A program made the position numbers and the translations under genes. Below, one piece after another: positions 1 to 5,580 of a DNA stretch of 5,954 nt; the stretch's first letter is position 1; the number at the start of each line of letters is the position of its first letter. The notes under the pieces were generated by a model, which worked only from the letters and a program-made list of their open reading frames with translations, was not told where the DNA came from and searched no databases. Source of the stretch: an uncultured Collinsella sp. (GTDB lineage Bacteria > Actinomycetota > Coriobacteriia > Coriobacteriales > Coriobacteriaceae); the NCBI GenBank assembly GCA_900545505.1, contig UQZC01000101.1, positions 1 to 5,954 on the forward strand, read 5' to 3'.

Positions 1-385
1 CGCCGAAGTCCTCGATTTGTGCGCCCTTGGCCTCGTTGGCGCGCTCGGGATTTTCCCAGTTGTACTCGAGCAGGCCCGTGTAGCTCATATCGTCGAGCAT
101 CTTCTCGATCTGGGCCTCGGGCATGCCGGTGAGCTTGACCATCTCGGGCAGCGTGTAGGGACGGCGCATCTTCATCTTGCGGAGTACCTCGGCCTGCTCG
201 TCAGTTGCGGCCTCGGCAAACGACCAGTACTCGTAGCCCAGCAGCTCGTCGCGATGCAGCAGGCGGTTAGTGCAGTGCTCGCACAGTTTGACGATGGCCT
301 CGCGCGGATGCTCCGGCAGCGGCGGCACAAACTCCGCACCGATATCGGGCTCGGTGTAGCTAATCCCCGGTCCGTTGAGAATCAT
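1..385 (-). CDS. N-terminal part of probable Fe-S/FAD-dependent oxidoreductase (partial, runs off left edge)
   Basis: The minus strand is open from an ATG at 385 to the window edge, giving 128 residues that begin MILNGPGISY. A ribosome-binding stretch, GAGAAGGGA, lies about 6 bases upstream, which supports this start. The visible part is soluble, with no signal peptide or membrane helix. It has a CxxC pair (C35 and C38, in CEHC) and, at about 75-108, a helix-turn-helix-like segment (LPEMVKLTGMPEAQ then TGLLEY). From memory this opening resembles large Coriobacteriia proteins annotated as FAD- or NAD(P)-dependent oxidoreductases with a ferredoxin-like 4Fe-4S region. The cofactor domains would lie outside the window, so the assignment is tentative. 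That it is protein-coding is much surer than its name: the frame stays open through GC-rich sequence with typical codon use. It diverges from the TetR gene across a shared palindrome-rich control region, so it is a likely target of that regulator. Confidence 0.7.
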   Translation of the reverse strand, partial: MILNGPGISYTEPDIGAEFVPPLPEHPREAIVKLCEHCTNRLLHRDELLGYEYWSFAEAATDEQAEVLRKMKMRRPYTLPEMVKLTGMPEAQIEKMLDDMSYTGLLEYNWENPERANEAKGAQIEDFG

Positions 386-476
386 AGTCGTCCCTTCTCT
401 TGCCGCAGCCTGGCAGGCACGCAGCGCCCCTCTTTTTACGGGCTCGACATGCCCCCACGCCGTTCACCCGTTATTG

Positions 477-491
477 TTGACATTGTGTCAA
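477..491. promoter_or_regulatory. Operator-like palindrome 1 (TTGACA-TTG-TGTCAA)
   Basis: A perfect 6-bp-arm palindrome with a 3-base spacer. It matches the second palindrome 23 bp away (centre to centre) in size, spacer and core: TTGAC and GTCAA are invariant. Short palindromes beside a divergently transcribed tetR-type gene are typical TetR-family operators, so it is inferred to bind the product of 574-1236. A CRP/FNR-type regulator, whose sites are also TTGA...TCAA dyads, is an alternative. The 3-base spacer differs from the 4-base spacer of classical FNR sites. Confidence 0.6.
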
Positions 492-499
492 AAACAGTA

Positions 500-514
500 T
501 TGACGAACCGTCAA
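500..514. promoter_or_regulatory. Operator-like palindrome 2 (TTGACG-AAC-CGTCAA)
   Basis: A perfect 6-bp-arm palindrome with a 3-base spacer, sister to the one at 477-491. The two centres are 23 bp apart, about two helical turns, so two dimers could bind on roughly the same face of the DNA. The variable position co-varies (A/T pair in site 1, G/C in site 2), which preserves symmetry and suggests selection on the dyad rather than chance. Confidence 0.6.
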
Positions 515-558
515 CAATATTCAAGACTGTTAGGTGAACGGTCAGGCAAAAGAGGATG

Positions 559-566
559 AAAGGCGG
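559..566 (+). promoter_or_regulatory. Ribosome-binding site deciding the TetR start
   Basis: AAAGGCGG lies 7 bases before the ATG at 574. The earlier in-frame ATG at 556 has its only purine-rich stretch (AGAGG) directly against the start codon, too close to work well. The 574 start is therefore preferred. Confidence 0.5.
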
Positions 567-573
567 CAAGCAC

Positions 574-1236
574 ATGAGCAGTAACGCAGCGAACACCTCT
601 GTGGCCGACGCCGTCCCCGCGCCCGACAGCACGGCAAAGCGCTTGACGGGCGACGAACGCCGTCGCGAGATCCTCGATGCCGTGCGCACCGTAAGCTCCG
701 AGCTGGGCGTGTCCCACCTATCGGTATCGGCCGTGACCAAGCGAGCCGGCTGCACGCGCTCGCTGTTCTACCACTACTTCGCCGACATGGACGCCGCCGT
801 CACCGCCGTCATGGACGAGGCAATCGACGGTTTTATCTCCGAGCTCGAGCAGTGGAATGCCAACCGCACCGTCGGCGATATCGAGGGCGCACTCGACACC
901 GTCGCCCCGCTCTTTAAGCGCCTGGTCGCCAGCGGCCACGAGCTGCCGAGTACGCTCACCTCCAGCAGCGGTGCGCTCTACGGCGGCTTTCTGCACAACG
1001 TGGTCCAACGCGTGGCGCAGTATATCTGCGACACCACCGTGGTGGATTTTGTCGCCCATCATGAGCTGCGCATCGACCATGTCTACGAGACGTTCTACAC
1101 CCTCATCATGGGTCTTTTGATGTATATCCGCACGCACCCCGATGTGCCCGACGAGACGGTCAAGGAAATCATCGCCTCGACGCTCCACATCGAGGGCTAC
1201 ACCGCCAAGTATCCGGAGCGCAAGCCCCAGAACTGA
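574..1236 (+). CDS. TetR/AcrR-family transcriptional regulator
   Basis: A 220-residue cytoplasmic DNA-binding protein, a normal length for TetR regulators. After a roughly 25-residue flexible Ala/Pro-rich start comes the family's DNA-binding domain: helix 1 RRREILDAVRTVSSELG (29-45), then LSVSAVTKRAG (49-59), and the recognition helix CTRSLFYHYFADMDA (60-74). The FYHYF motif is diagnostic. The rest (about 75-215) is a helical ligand-binding and dimerisation domain with no recognisable subfamily signature, so the ligand cannot be guessed. An in-frame ATG at 556 would add six residues, but its ribosome-binding site is badly placed. The gene diverges from the oxidoreductase and lies 63 bp upstream of the DUF5692 gene on the same strand, with no T-tailed terminator between them. 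Co-transcription and repression of the whole cassette by this protein are likely. The palindromes at 477-514 are its probable operators. Confidence 0.92.
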   Translation: MSSNAANTSVADAVPAPDSTAKRLTGDERRREILDAVRTVSSELGVSHLSVSAVTKRAGCTRSLFYHYFADMDAAVTAVMDEAIDGFISELEQWNANRTVGDIEGALDTVAPLFKRLVASGHELPSTLTSSSGALYGGFLHNVVQRVAQYICDTTVVDFVAHHELRIDHVYETFYTLIMGLLMYIRTHPDVPDETVKEIIASTLHIEGYTAKYPERKPQN

Positions 1237-1253
1237 CGACATTTGGCCAAACT

Positions 1254-1281
1254 GCCCGCGATCAGAAGAGGGGCCGCGGGC
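1254..1281 (+). other. Intercistronic GC hairpin without T-tract
   Basis: GCCCGCG (1254-1260) can pair with CGCGGGC (1275-1281) across a 14-base loop in the 63-bp gap between the TetR and DUF5692 genes. No run of T follows. Instead the ribosome-binding site AAAGGAG (1287-1293) comes 6 bases later. It is therefore more likely an mRNA-stabilising or translation-spacing hairpin, or a weak attenuator, than a true terminator. Confidence 0.35.
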
Positions 1282-1299
1282 GTGTGAAAGGAGAGCAGC

Positions 1300-2307
1300 A
1301 TGCTGTTCGATGTTTGGGGTAGCGATACCCTTATCCACTGGGCCGGCTGGGCCATGGTCTTTATCGGCCTGATCGTGCTCAACGAGGTCGGCCGCCGCAC
1401 CAAGCTCGGCGCGGCAATCATCTTTGGCGTGGCTCCGCTGGCCATGACCATCTACTGCGTCGCCATCGCCGTGGGCGTTTCGCAGGGTGCCGAGTGGGCG
1501 CTCACCAACCCCACCCATGTGTACCAGAACAGCTGGTTCCACTACGCCAAGGTATACGCGGCGCTCGCCGGTTGCTGGGGCTTCATTGCCATTAAGTACC
1601 AGTGGGGAAAGATCGGCAAGGCGCATTGGTTCCGCGCATGGCCGTTTGTGATCGTCGCCATCAACATCATGATCGCCGTCGTGTCCGACTTCGAGAGCGC
1701 CTATCACTTCTTTGTCCTGGGCGAGTCCACCTGGGTCACCTCCGAAGGTGCCACGCAGCTGGCCGGCTGGAACAACGTGTTCAACGGCATCGCCGGTATC
1801 ATCAACATCTTCTGCATGACCGGTTGGTGGAGCGTCTACGCCTCCGAGGATCAGACCGACATGCTGTGGCCCGATATGACCTGGGTCTACATCATCGCCT
1901 ACGATATCTGGAACTTCTGCTACACCTACAACTGCCTGCCCACCCACTCCTGGTTCTGCGGCTTTGCGCTGCTGCTGGCGCCCACCGTCGCCGCCTTTAT
2001 CTGGAACAAGGGCGGCTGGATCCAGAACCGCGCCTTTACGCTGGCCATTTGGTGCATGTTTGCCCAGGTGTTCCCGTACTTCCAGGAGGAGTCCATCTTT
2101 GTGACCCACTCCACGCTCGACCCCGGCGCCGCCACCGCGGTCTCGATTGCCGCGCTGGTCGCCAACGTCGCCGCGATCATCTACATCGCCTACCGCGCCA
2201 AGAAGCTCGGCCGCAATCCCTACAAGCAGGATGTCTTTGAGGGCACCAGCGATTGGGAGAAGGCCACCGCTCGTCGCGCCAAGGTTGATTACGCGCACGC
2301 CGAGTAA
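1300..2307 (+). CDS. DUF5692 family polytopic membrane protein
   Basis: A 335-residue integral membrane protein that I recognise as DUF5692, a family of unknown function. About nine hydrophobic helices can be seen, near residues 11-30, 37-59, 80-99, 109-128, 158-178, 193-211, 217-235, 243-260 and 277-298. A charged, hydrophilic cytoplasmic-looking tail follows (299-335). The helices carry an unusual number of tryptophans (about 20 in all) and buried polar residues such as H13, N28, D130, E132, D202, N205, E263 and E264, as in transporters or receptors that bind a ligand within the membrane. There is no ATP-binding motif, heme-binding CxxCH motif or signal peptide. The start has a strong ribosome-binding site, AAAGGAG, 6 bases upstream. 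It follows the TetR gene in the same direction and ends before a strong terminator, so the two form a two-gene unit. A role in uptake, export or sensing of the TetR ligand, or of the oxidoreductase substrate, is inference. Confidence 0.88.
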   Translation: MLFDVWGSDTLIHWAGWAMVFIGLIVLNEVGRRTKLGAAIIFGVAPLAMTIYCVAIAVGVSQGAEWALTNPTHVYQNSWFHYAKVYAALAGCWGFIAIKYQWGKIGKAHWFRAWPFVIVAINIMIAVVSDFESAYHFFVLGESTWVTSEGATQLAGWNNVFNGIAGIINIFCMTGWWSVYASEDQTDMLWPDMTWVYIIAYDIWNFCYTYNCLPTHSWFCGFALLLAPTVAAFIWNKGGWIQNRAFTLAIWCMFAQVFPYFQEESIFVTHSTLDPGAATAVSIAALVANVAAIIYIAYRAKKLGRNPYKQDVFEGTSDWEKATARRAKVDYAHAE

Positions 2308-2378
2308 CGCGCCTGGCGCAGACATCGCTTGAGCACGAAGCAGCATAGCCGGCTCCGCGCAACTCAACGCATTGTAGA

Positions 2379-2418
2379 GCCCCCGGAATGTGATTCGTTC
2401 GCGTTCCGGGGGCCTTTT
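2379..2418 (+). terminator. Intrinsic terminator after the TetR-DUF5692 unit
   Basis: A perfect 10-bp stem pairs GCCCCCGGAA (2379-2388) with TTCCGGGGGC (2404-2413). Further inner pairs, including G-U, can extend it to about 15 bp around a small TTCGT-type loop. CTTTT follows at once. It lies 71 bases after the stop codon at 2307 and closes the left cassette. Confidence 0.88.
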
Positions 2419-2540
2419 GCTGCCGCGAGGATGCGGCCGAACGATACGCTCGAGTTAAATCGGATCTTATATTTCGCACGCGCTTTATATGGCTCCATTT
2501 TTGGGTACAGTGTTGTCCCGATATTGAGCTTGGGGGATAT
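2419..2540 (+). promoter_or_regulatory. Presumed promoter region of the acidic membrane-protein gene
   Basis: A 122-base spacer between the terminator and the ATG at 2541. It becomes AT-rich from about 2455. TACAGT (2506-2511) is a passable -10 word, with only a poor -35 candidate (TTTATA, 2484-2489) 16 bases upstream. TTATAT also occurs at 2468 and 2485. The gene must start its own transcript here because a terminator precedes it, but the exact promoter cannot be fixed. GGGGGA (2532-2537) serves as a close-set ribosome-binding site. Confidence 0.35.
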
Positions 2541-4037
2541 ATGAAAGATGAGACGATAGGCCAAGAGGATGCGGCCCAAGATGCAGAAGCGTGTGCCGAG
2601 GCCCTGGAGAGCCTAGACCGGATTTCGCTTGACGATGTTGCGTTTGACGATTCGAGCGTTGATGTGCAGGATGAGCCGGAAATCGAGGCGCAGCCCGATG
2701 ATCAGGATACAGGCGACGTTGAGCCTGCCGAGGATGAGGCAGATCACGAAGACACCGAAAGCGAGGCCGACGACCAGCCCGGATCCGACACGAGCGAGGA
2801 AACCATCTTGCTCGACAACTTGCCGGCCGAAGATTCGCTGACCCGCGAGCTCCCTGGCTTAGGCTCTGCGCCTGCCGTGGACGAGACCATCGCCATGGGC
2901 GATATTCCCCTACCGTCCGTTCCTTCGGCACGCGAAGCCGAGGTTCGTCACCGTAAGATGTCGCCCAAGCGCCGCAACCTGATGGTGGCAGGCGTCGTAG
3001 CCGTCGCGCTTGTCGCCGGCGGCGCAGGCTATGCCGCTTGGAATGGATACCGGCAAGAGCAGGCCGCCGTGGTTGCCGCAAACGCCCATACCATGATGTC
3101 GGTGCAAATTGGCGTACATGCCGCGGGGCTCGACTGCTCAACTGGCTCCAAGATTCCCGTGCAGGTGAGCGGTCAGGATTCCGACGGTTCTTCCGTGAGC
3201 GAAACGCTCTACGTTGACGAGCACGGTCGCGGCATTAAGCTGCTGCCCGGCGATTACACGTTCTCCATCGCCGCCTCCCCCATCGCGGCCGACGGCACCA
3301 TCTACACCGTCCCGACCACCAAGACGCAGGTCACCGTTAAGAGCGATGAACAGGATTTAAGTGCCCAGGCCACCTTTAAGCTCAAGGTGCCTTCGGCCGA
3401 CACGGTAACCGACGACCAGATCGATGCCGCCGCCAAGTATGCCGAGGAGGGCGGTGCGAGCTCCGCCGCGGCTGCCAAAGTGCTCCAGCAGGCAGCAACC
3501 GCGCGGCGCGACGCCGCCGTCAATGCCGTGAGCGCGCAAAAGGCACAGGCGTCCCGTGATGCTGACGCTCGCCACAAGGCAACCGACCTCTACCAGCTCG
3601 ATATTCCCGTCGAGTGGTACGGCAAGGTCGCAACTTGGCAAAACGGAAGCACGCTATGCATCTATCTGGGCGACGACGCCAATACGCCGCTCGTGACGCT
3701 CGTTGCGGTGCGCGAGGGCGAGAGCTTTACGCCCGATGAAGGCGATACGGTTTTGGGCGCGGCCAATCTAGGCAACGGTTATACCGTCTACGCCAGCGGC
3801 CCCGTCTATCCGTACGTGGTGCCCCAGACCATCAACGGACGGACGCAGAACCCCGTGTCAACCTACCCCATGGACACGGCCATTGAGCTTGTCGAGCTGA
3901 CGACCGGCAACCGCTATACGTATAGCCAGATCAAGAACGACCTGGTTGGCAAAGACGGCAACGCAGACGCCGCCACCAAACTCGAGACCGACTACCTCGC
4001 GCAGATCCTGCTGCCGAGTATCAAAGCCCAGGACTAG
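2541..4037 (+). CDS. Single-pass membrane protein with acidic cytoplasmic N-terminus and extracytoplasmic domains, function unknown
   Basis: A 498-residue protein that I cannot assign to a named family with confidence. Residues 1-130 are very rich in Asp and Glu and look disordered. They hold two similar motifs, EETILLDNLP (86-95) and DETIAMGDIP (114-123). A basic stretch (HRKMSPKRR, 137-145) precedes one transmembrane helix at about 146-167, so the N-terminus should be cytoplasmic and the rest outside. Outside come a beta-rich segment (about 185-285, with LPGDYTFSI at 235-243), an Ala-rich probably helical linker (295-346), and a C-terminal domain (about 350-495) opening with YQLDIPVEWYGKV. 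That last part recalls small beta-domains found in secreted proteins of gut bacteria, from memory only. There is no lipobox or sortase motif. It stands alone between the upstream terminator and a convergent gene. The layout suits a signalling or cell-envelope adaptor protein, which is inference. Confidence 0.85.
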   Translation: MKDETIGQEDAAQDAEACAEALESLDRISLDDVAFDDSSVDVQDEPEIEAQPDDQDTGDVEPAEDEADHEDTESEADDQPGSDTSEETILLDNLPAEDSLTRELPGLGSAPAVDETIAMGDIPLPSVPSAREAEVRHRKMSPKRRNLMVAGVVAVALVAGGAGYAAWNGYRQEQAAVVAANAHTMMSVQIGVHAAGLDCSTGSKIPVQVSGQDSDGSSVSETLYVDEHGRGIKLLPGDYTFSIAASPIAADGTIYTVPTTKTQVTVKSDEQDLSAQATFKLKVPSADTVTDDQIDAAAKYAEEGGASSAAAAKVLQQAATARRDAAVNAVSAQKAQASRDADARHKATDLYQLDIPVEWYGKVATWQNGSTLCIYLGDDANTPLVTLVAVREGESFTPDEGDTVLGAANLGNGYTVYASGPVYPYVVPQTINGRTQNPVSTYPMDTAIELVELTTGNRYTYSQIKNDLVGKDGNADAATKLETDYLAQILLPSIKAQD

Positions 4038-4072
4038 CCTGGCGCAGCAACGTGCTCCCCAATCGTGATGAA

Positions 4073-4094
4073 GGAGCCAGGAGGTCCTGACCCC
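4073..4094. terminator. Possible weak hairpin between convergent genes
   Basis: The 73-bp gap between the two converging stop codons (4037 and 4111) holds an imperfect dyad, GGAGCCAGGA (4073-4082) against TCCTGACCCC (4085-4094). It has eight of ten pairs and only two bases between the arms. Neither side has a T-run, so intrinsic termination is doubtful. No better terminator is visible for either gene. Confidence 0.25.
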
Positions 4095-4110
4095 ACAGGC
4101 CCATAGATGA

Positions 4111-5463
4111 TTAGGCAAGGAGCCACTTCCATGCGGGCATAACGTGTACCACACCGTGCTCGCATGGAATATCGGTCTGTTCATCCATGGTAACGATTGC
4201 CGACTCGCCAAGATCAAACTGGGCCATCGAGGCATCAAGCGCGGCAATTTCGCGCTCGCGCGTTTTCTCACTTGCCATATCCGCACTCACCTGAATCAGG
4301 CTATAAGCCCGCATGAGAAGCGCGTCCCCAGCCACAAAGTCTACCTCATGGCTTTTGCTCTTCTCTTTGATTAGCAGGCGGCAGACCGAGCCGGTCCTCA
4401 CCGCGGGAGTCCTTCTTCTTAGCGCATTGAACACTGCGGTCTCGAGCCTCTGGCCCTGGTCCAATGCCGATGCGGGAGAGAATGCTCCAAACATCGCAGG
4501 GTCGACAGCGTAGACCTTAGACGCAGACCGCATGTTATTTGCCAGTGAACGCGTGAACTCCGGCACAGAAAATAACAGGTAGGCGTCCTCATAATACTCA
4601 AGTAAATCGCTGAGCGAATTACGACTGACGGGTATCTGTCTGCTCTTGAACTCGTTGTACACTTTGTTCACTGACAGCTCTCGTCCCGAAGATGCCATAC
4701 ACCGCGTCAAGAACAGCGATGCCAGGCGAGGGTTCTTGACGTCGTAACGTTCAACGACGTCCATGGCGACCGTTCGCGAAGCATATTCCTGTAGCAGCTG
4801 AATCGCGTCTGCAGGCGTCTGCTCAAGTGTCGCGATGAATCCCCCTTGTTCAAGATACCCGATCAGATGATGTCGAAGCAGCGCTGCATCGCTCGGGGAA
4901 AAGGTCGCATCTGGCTCGGGGACGCTCCCCGTCTTATATCGAACGTATTCCGAAAAACTCAACGGAAAAAGCTCTCGCACAAGAGAACGACCCCTGAACT
5001 CGCTCTTAAGTTCTGAGGACAGCATCTTGGAAGAAGATCCCGTCACATAGACGGTCGCTTTCTCCGTATCGACTACACGCCGCAGAAACGCACCCCATTC
5101 GGGAATTTCCTGGATCTCGTCAAAGAAAATGTAAGCGCCCTCGGTTCGAGCAACAGGATACAGTGCATAGAACGTGTCGAGCACGTCCGCCAGCAGCGAT
5201 GGCTCATACGGGCGCAAGCGCTCATCCTCAAAATTGAAGTAAAGCATCCGGTCAAGCTCGACGCCCCGGCTCTGAAGCCGCCGCATCTCCTGATACAGGC
5301 GATACGTCTTTCCACAACGGCGGGGCCCCACAATCACATTTACGATGTTGTCGCGCTTTGGCTCCTGTGGGTTTCCTAGATCAAGGTCTCGCTCAAAGAC
5401 CTGCGGAACCCCCTGCTGTTCAAAGTCCTTTATTTTCTGGGCGATCAAGTCGTTGAATGCCAT
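4111..5463 (-). CDS. AAA-type ATPase with DUF4143 C-terminal region
   Basis: A 450-residue ATP-binding protein of the AAA_14/DUF4143 type, full length for the family. Walker A is GPRRCGKT (46-53), Walker B is YIFFDEIQE (111-119), and a sensor-like strand VYVTGSSSKML (138-148) is followed by EFRGRS (155-160), a usual family signature. The stretch FPLSFSEYV (166-174) is also typical. The C-terminal half (about 200-400) carries DUF4143 features, including YLEQGGFI (203-210), LSDLLEYYEDAYLLF (284-298) and a nuclease-fold-like set: E341, EVDFV (373-377) and LIQVS (389-393). Whether that fold is catalytic is not known. Members are widespread, patchily distributed single genes of undefined role. The ATG at 5463 has GGAG 5 bases upstream. 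TATAAT at 5496-5501, inside a large inverted repeat, is the likely -10. Its base composition is less GC-rich than that of the genes to its left, which suggests transfer. Confidence 0.93.
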   Translation of the reverse strand: MAFNDLIAQKIKDFEQQGVPQVFERDLDLGNPQEPKRDNIVNVIVGPRRCGKTYRLYQEMRRLQSRGVELDRMLYFNFEDERLRPYEPSLLADVLDTFYALYPVARTEGAYIFFDEIQEIPEWGAFLRRVVDTEKATVYVTGSSSKMLSSELKSEFRGRSLVRELFPLSFSEYVRYKTGSVPEPDATFSPSDAALLRHHLIGYLEQGGFIATLEQTPADAIQLLQEYASRTVAMDVVERYDVKNPRLASLFLTRCMASSGRELSVNKVYNEFKSRQIPVSRNSLSDLLEYYEDAYLLFSVPEFTRSLANNMRSASKVYAVDPAMFGAFSPASALDQGQRLETAVFNALRRRTPAVRTGSVCRLLIKEKSKSHEVDFVAGDALLMRAYSLIQVSADMASEKTREREIAALDASMAQFDLGESAIVTMDEQTDIPCEHGVVHVMPAWKWLLA

Positions 5464-5471
5464 GATTCTCC

Positions 5472-5531
5472 AATCTTGCTCTCTAGCTAATCAAAATTAT
5501 AGCGATTCTTGATTAATTAGAGAGCAAGATT
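5472..5531. repeat. Near-perfect 23-bp-arm inverted repeat around the ATPase promoter
   Basis: The left arm (5472-5494) and right arm (5509-5531) match at 21 of 23 positions. Each arm is a 14-bp outer block (AATCTTGCTCTCTA and its complement), a 2-bp mismatch, then a 7-bp inner block (TAATCAA and TTGATTA). The 14-base loop contains the probable -10 box of the ATPase gene. With a start site near 5489 only part of the left arm would be transcribed, so the symmetry is more likely a DNA operator than an RNA hairpin. The binding protein is unknown, and autoregulation is only a guess. Confidence 0.75.
5496..5501 (-). promoter_or_regulatory. -10 box (TATAAT) of the DUF4143 ATPase gene
   Basis: On the minus strand this reads TATAAT, a consensus -10 box, 33 bases upstream of the ATG at 5463. 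The -35 position at 17 bp reads CTCTCT, which is poor, while TTGCTC lies at a 20-bp spacing. A promoter with a weak -35 in the right arm of the dyad is typical of one that needs or resists a regulator. Confidence 0.5.
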
Positions 5532-5538
5532 ATGTCTG

Positions 5539-5566
5539 ACTTGATTAACACTTAAGCAAGTTTTTT
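5539..5566 (+). terminator. AT-rich terminator-like hairpin with T6
   Basis: ACTTGATTAA (5539-5548) pairs with TTAAGCAAGT (5552-5561) at nine of ten positions across a CAC loop, followed by TTTTTT (5561-5566). The shape is that of an intrinsic terminator reading rightwards, though the stem is AT-rich and weak. No rightward gene precedes it, since the ATPase gene points left. It may stop a stray or antisense transcript, or belong to the neighbouring repeat block. Confidence 0.4.
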
Positions 5567-5580
5567 CACTATTACTGCTC

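Larger units (their letters stand above)
460..541. promoter_or_regulatory. Divergent control region bounded by nested inverted repeats
   Basis: This lies between the oxidoreductase start (385) and the TetR start (574). Two perfect inverted repeats enclose it: CCGTTCACC (460-468) with GGTGAACGG (533-541), and TATTGTTGAC (472-481) with GTCAACAATA (510-519). Inside sit the two 15-bp operator-like palindromes listed separately. The centres of the two long repeats differ by 5 bp (500.5 and 495.5), so this is not one continuous stem. The stretch is markedly AT-richer than the flanking coding DNA. I could not find a convincing paired -35/-10 box in either direction. TTGACA and TTGACG are good -35 words but have no matching -10 at 16-18 bp. 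The promoters are probably here, overlapped by the operators. Confidence 0.6.

Noticed and set aside
408..418. Short palindrome GCCTGGCAGGC in the oxidoreductase leader.
   Set aside because: Its 5-bp arms around a single base are too short and too GC-typical to claim a function, and no T-run follows.
477..514. Phage or CRISPR-like direct repeats in the control region.
   Set aside because: There are only two short symmetric units, no repeat-spacer series and no cas genes. Operators explain them better.
17..559. A 180-codon plus-strand open frame at the left edge.
   Set aside because: It is antisense to the oxidoreductase start and then runs through the palindromic control region up to the TetR start, which a real gene would not be expected to do.
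1300..2307. A heme- or quinone-linked oxidoreductase membrane subunit as the identity of the DUF5692 protein.
   Set aside because: There is no CxxCH motif and no clear pattern of paired axial histidines. The overall sequence fits DUF5692, so no enzymatic role is claimed.
718..2367. A 549-codon open frame on the minus strand across the TetR and DUF5692 genes.
   Set aside because: It lies antisense to two well-supported genes. Its product is rich in Gly, Asp, His and Val with no domain, as expected for the shadow of a GC-rich gene. The plus-strand genes have clear family features and ribosome-binding sites.
2485..3141. A 218-codon minus-strand frame opposite the acidic membrane protein.
   Set aside because: Its product is an Arg/Pro/Ser-rich shadow translation. 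The plus strand has a coherent acidic tail, a basic stretch and a membrane helix.
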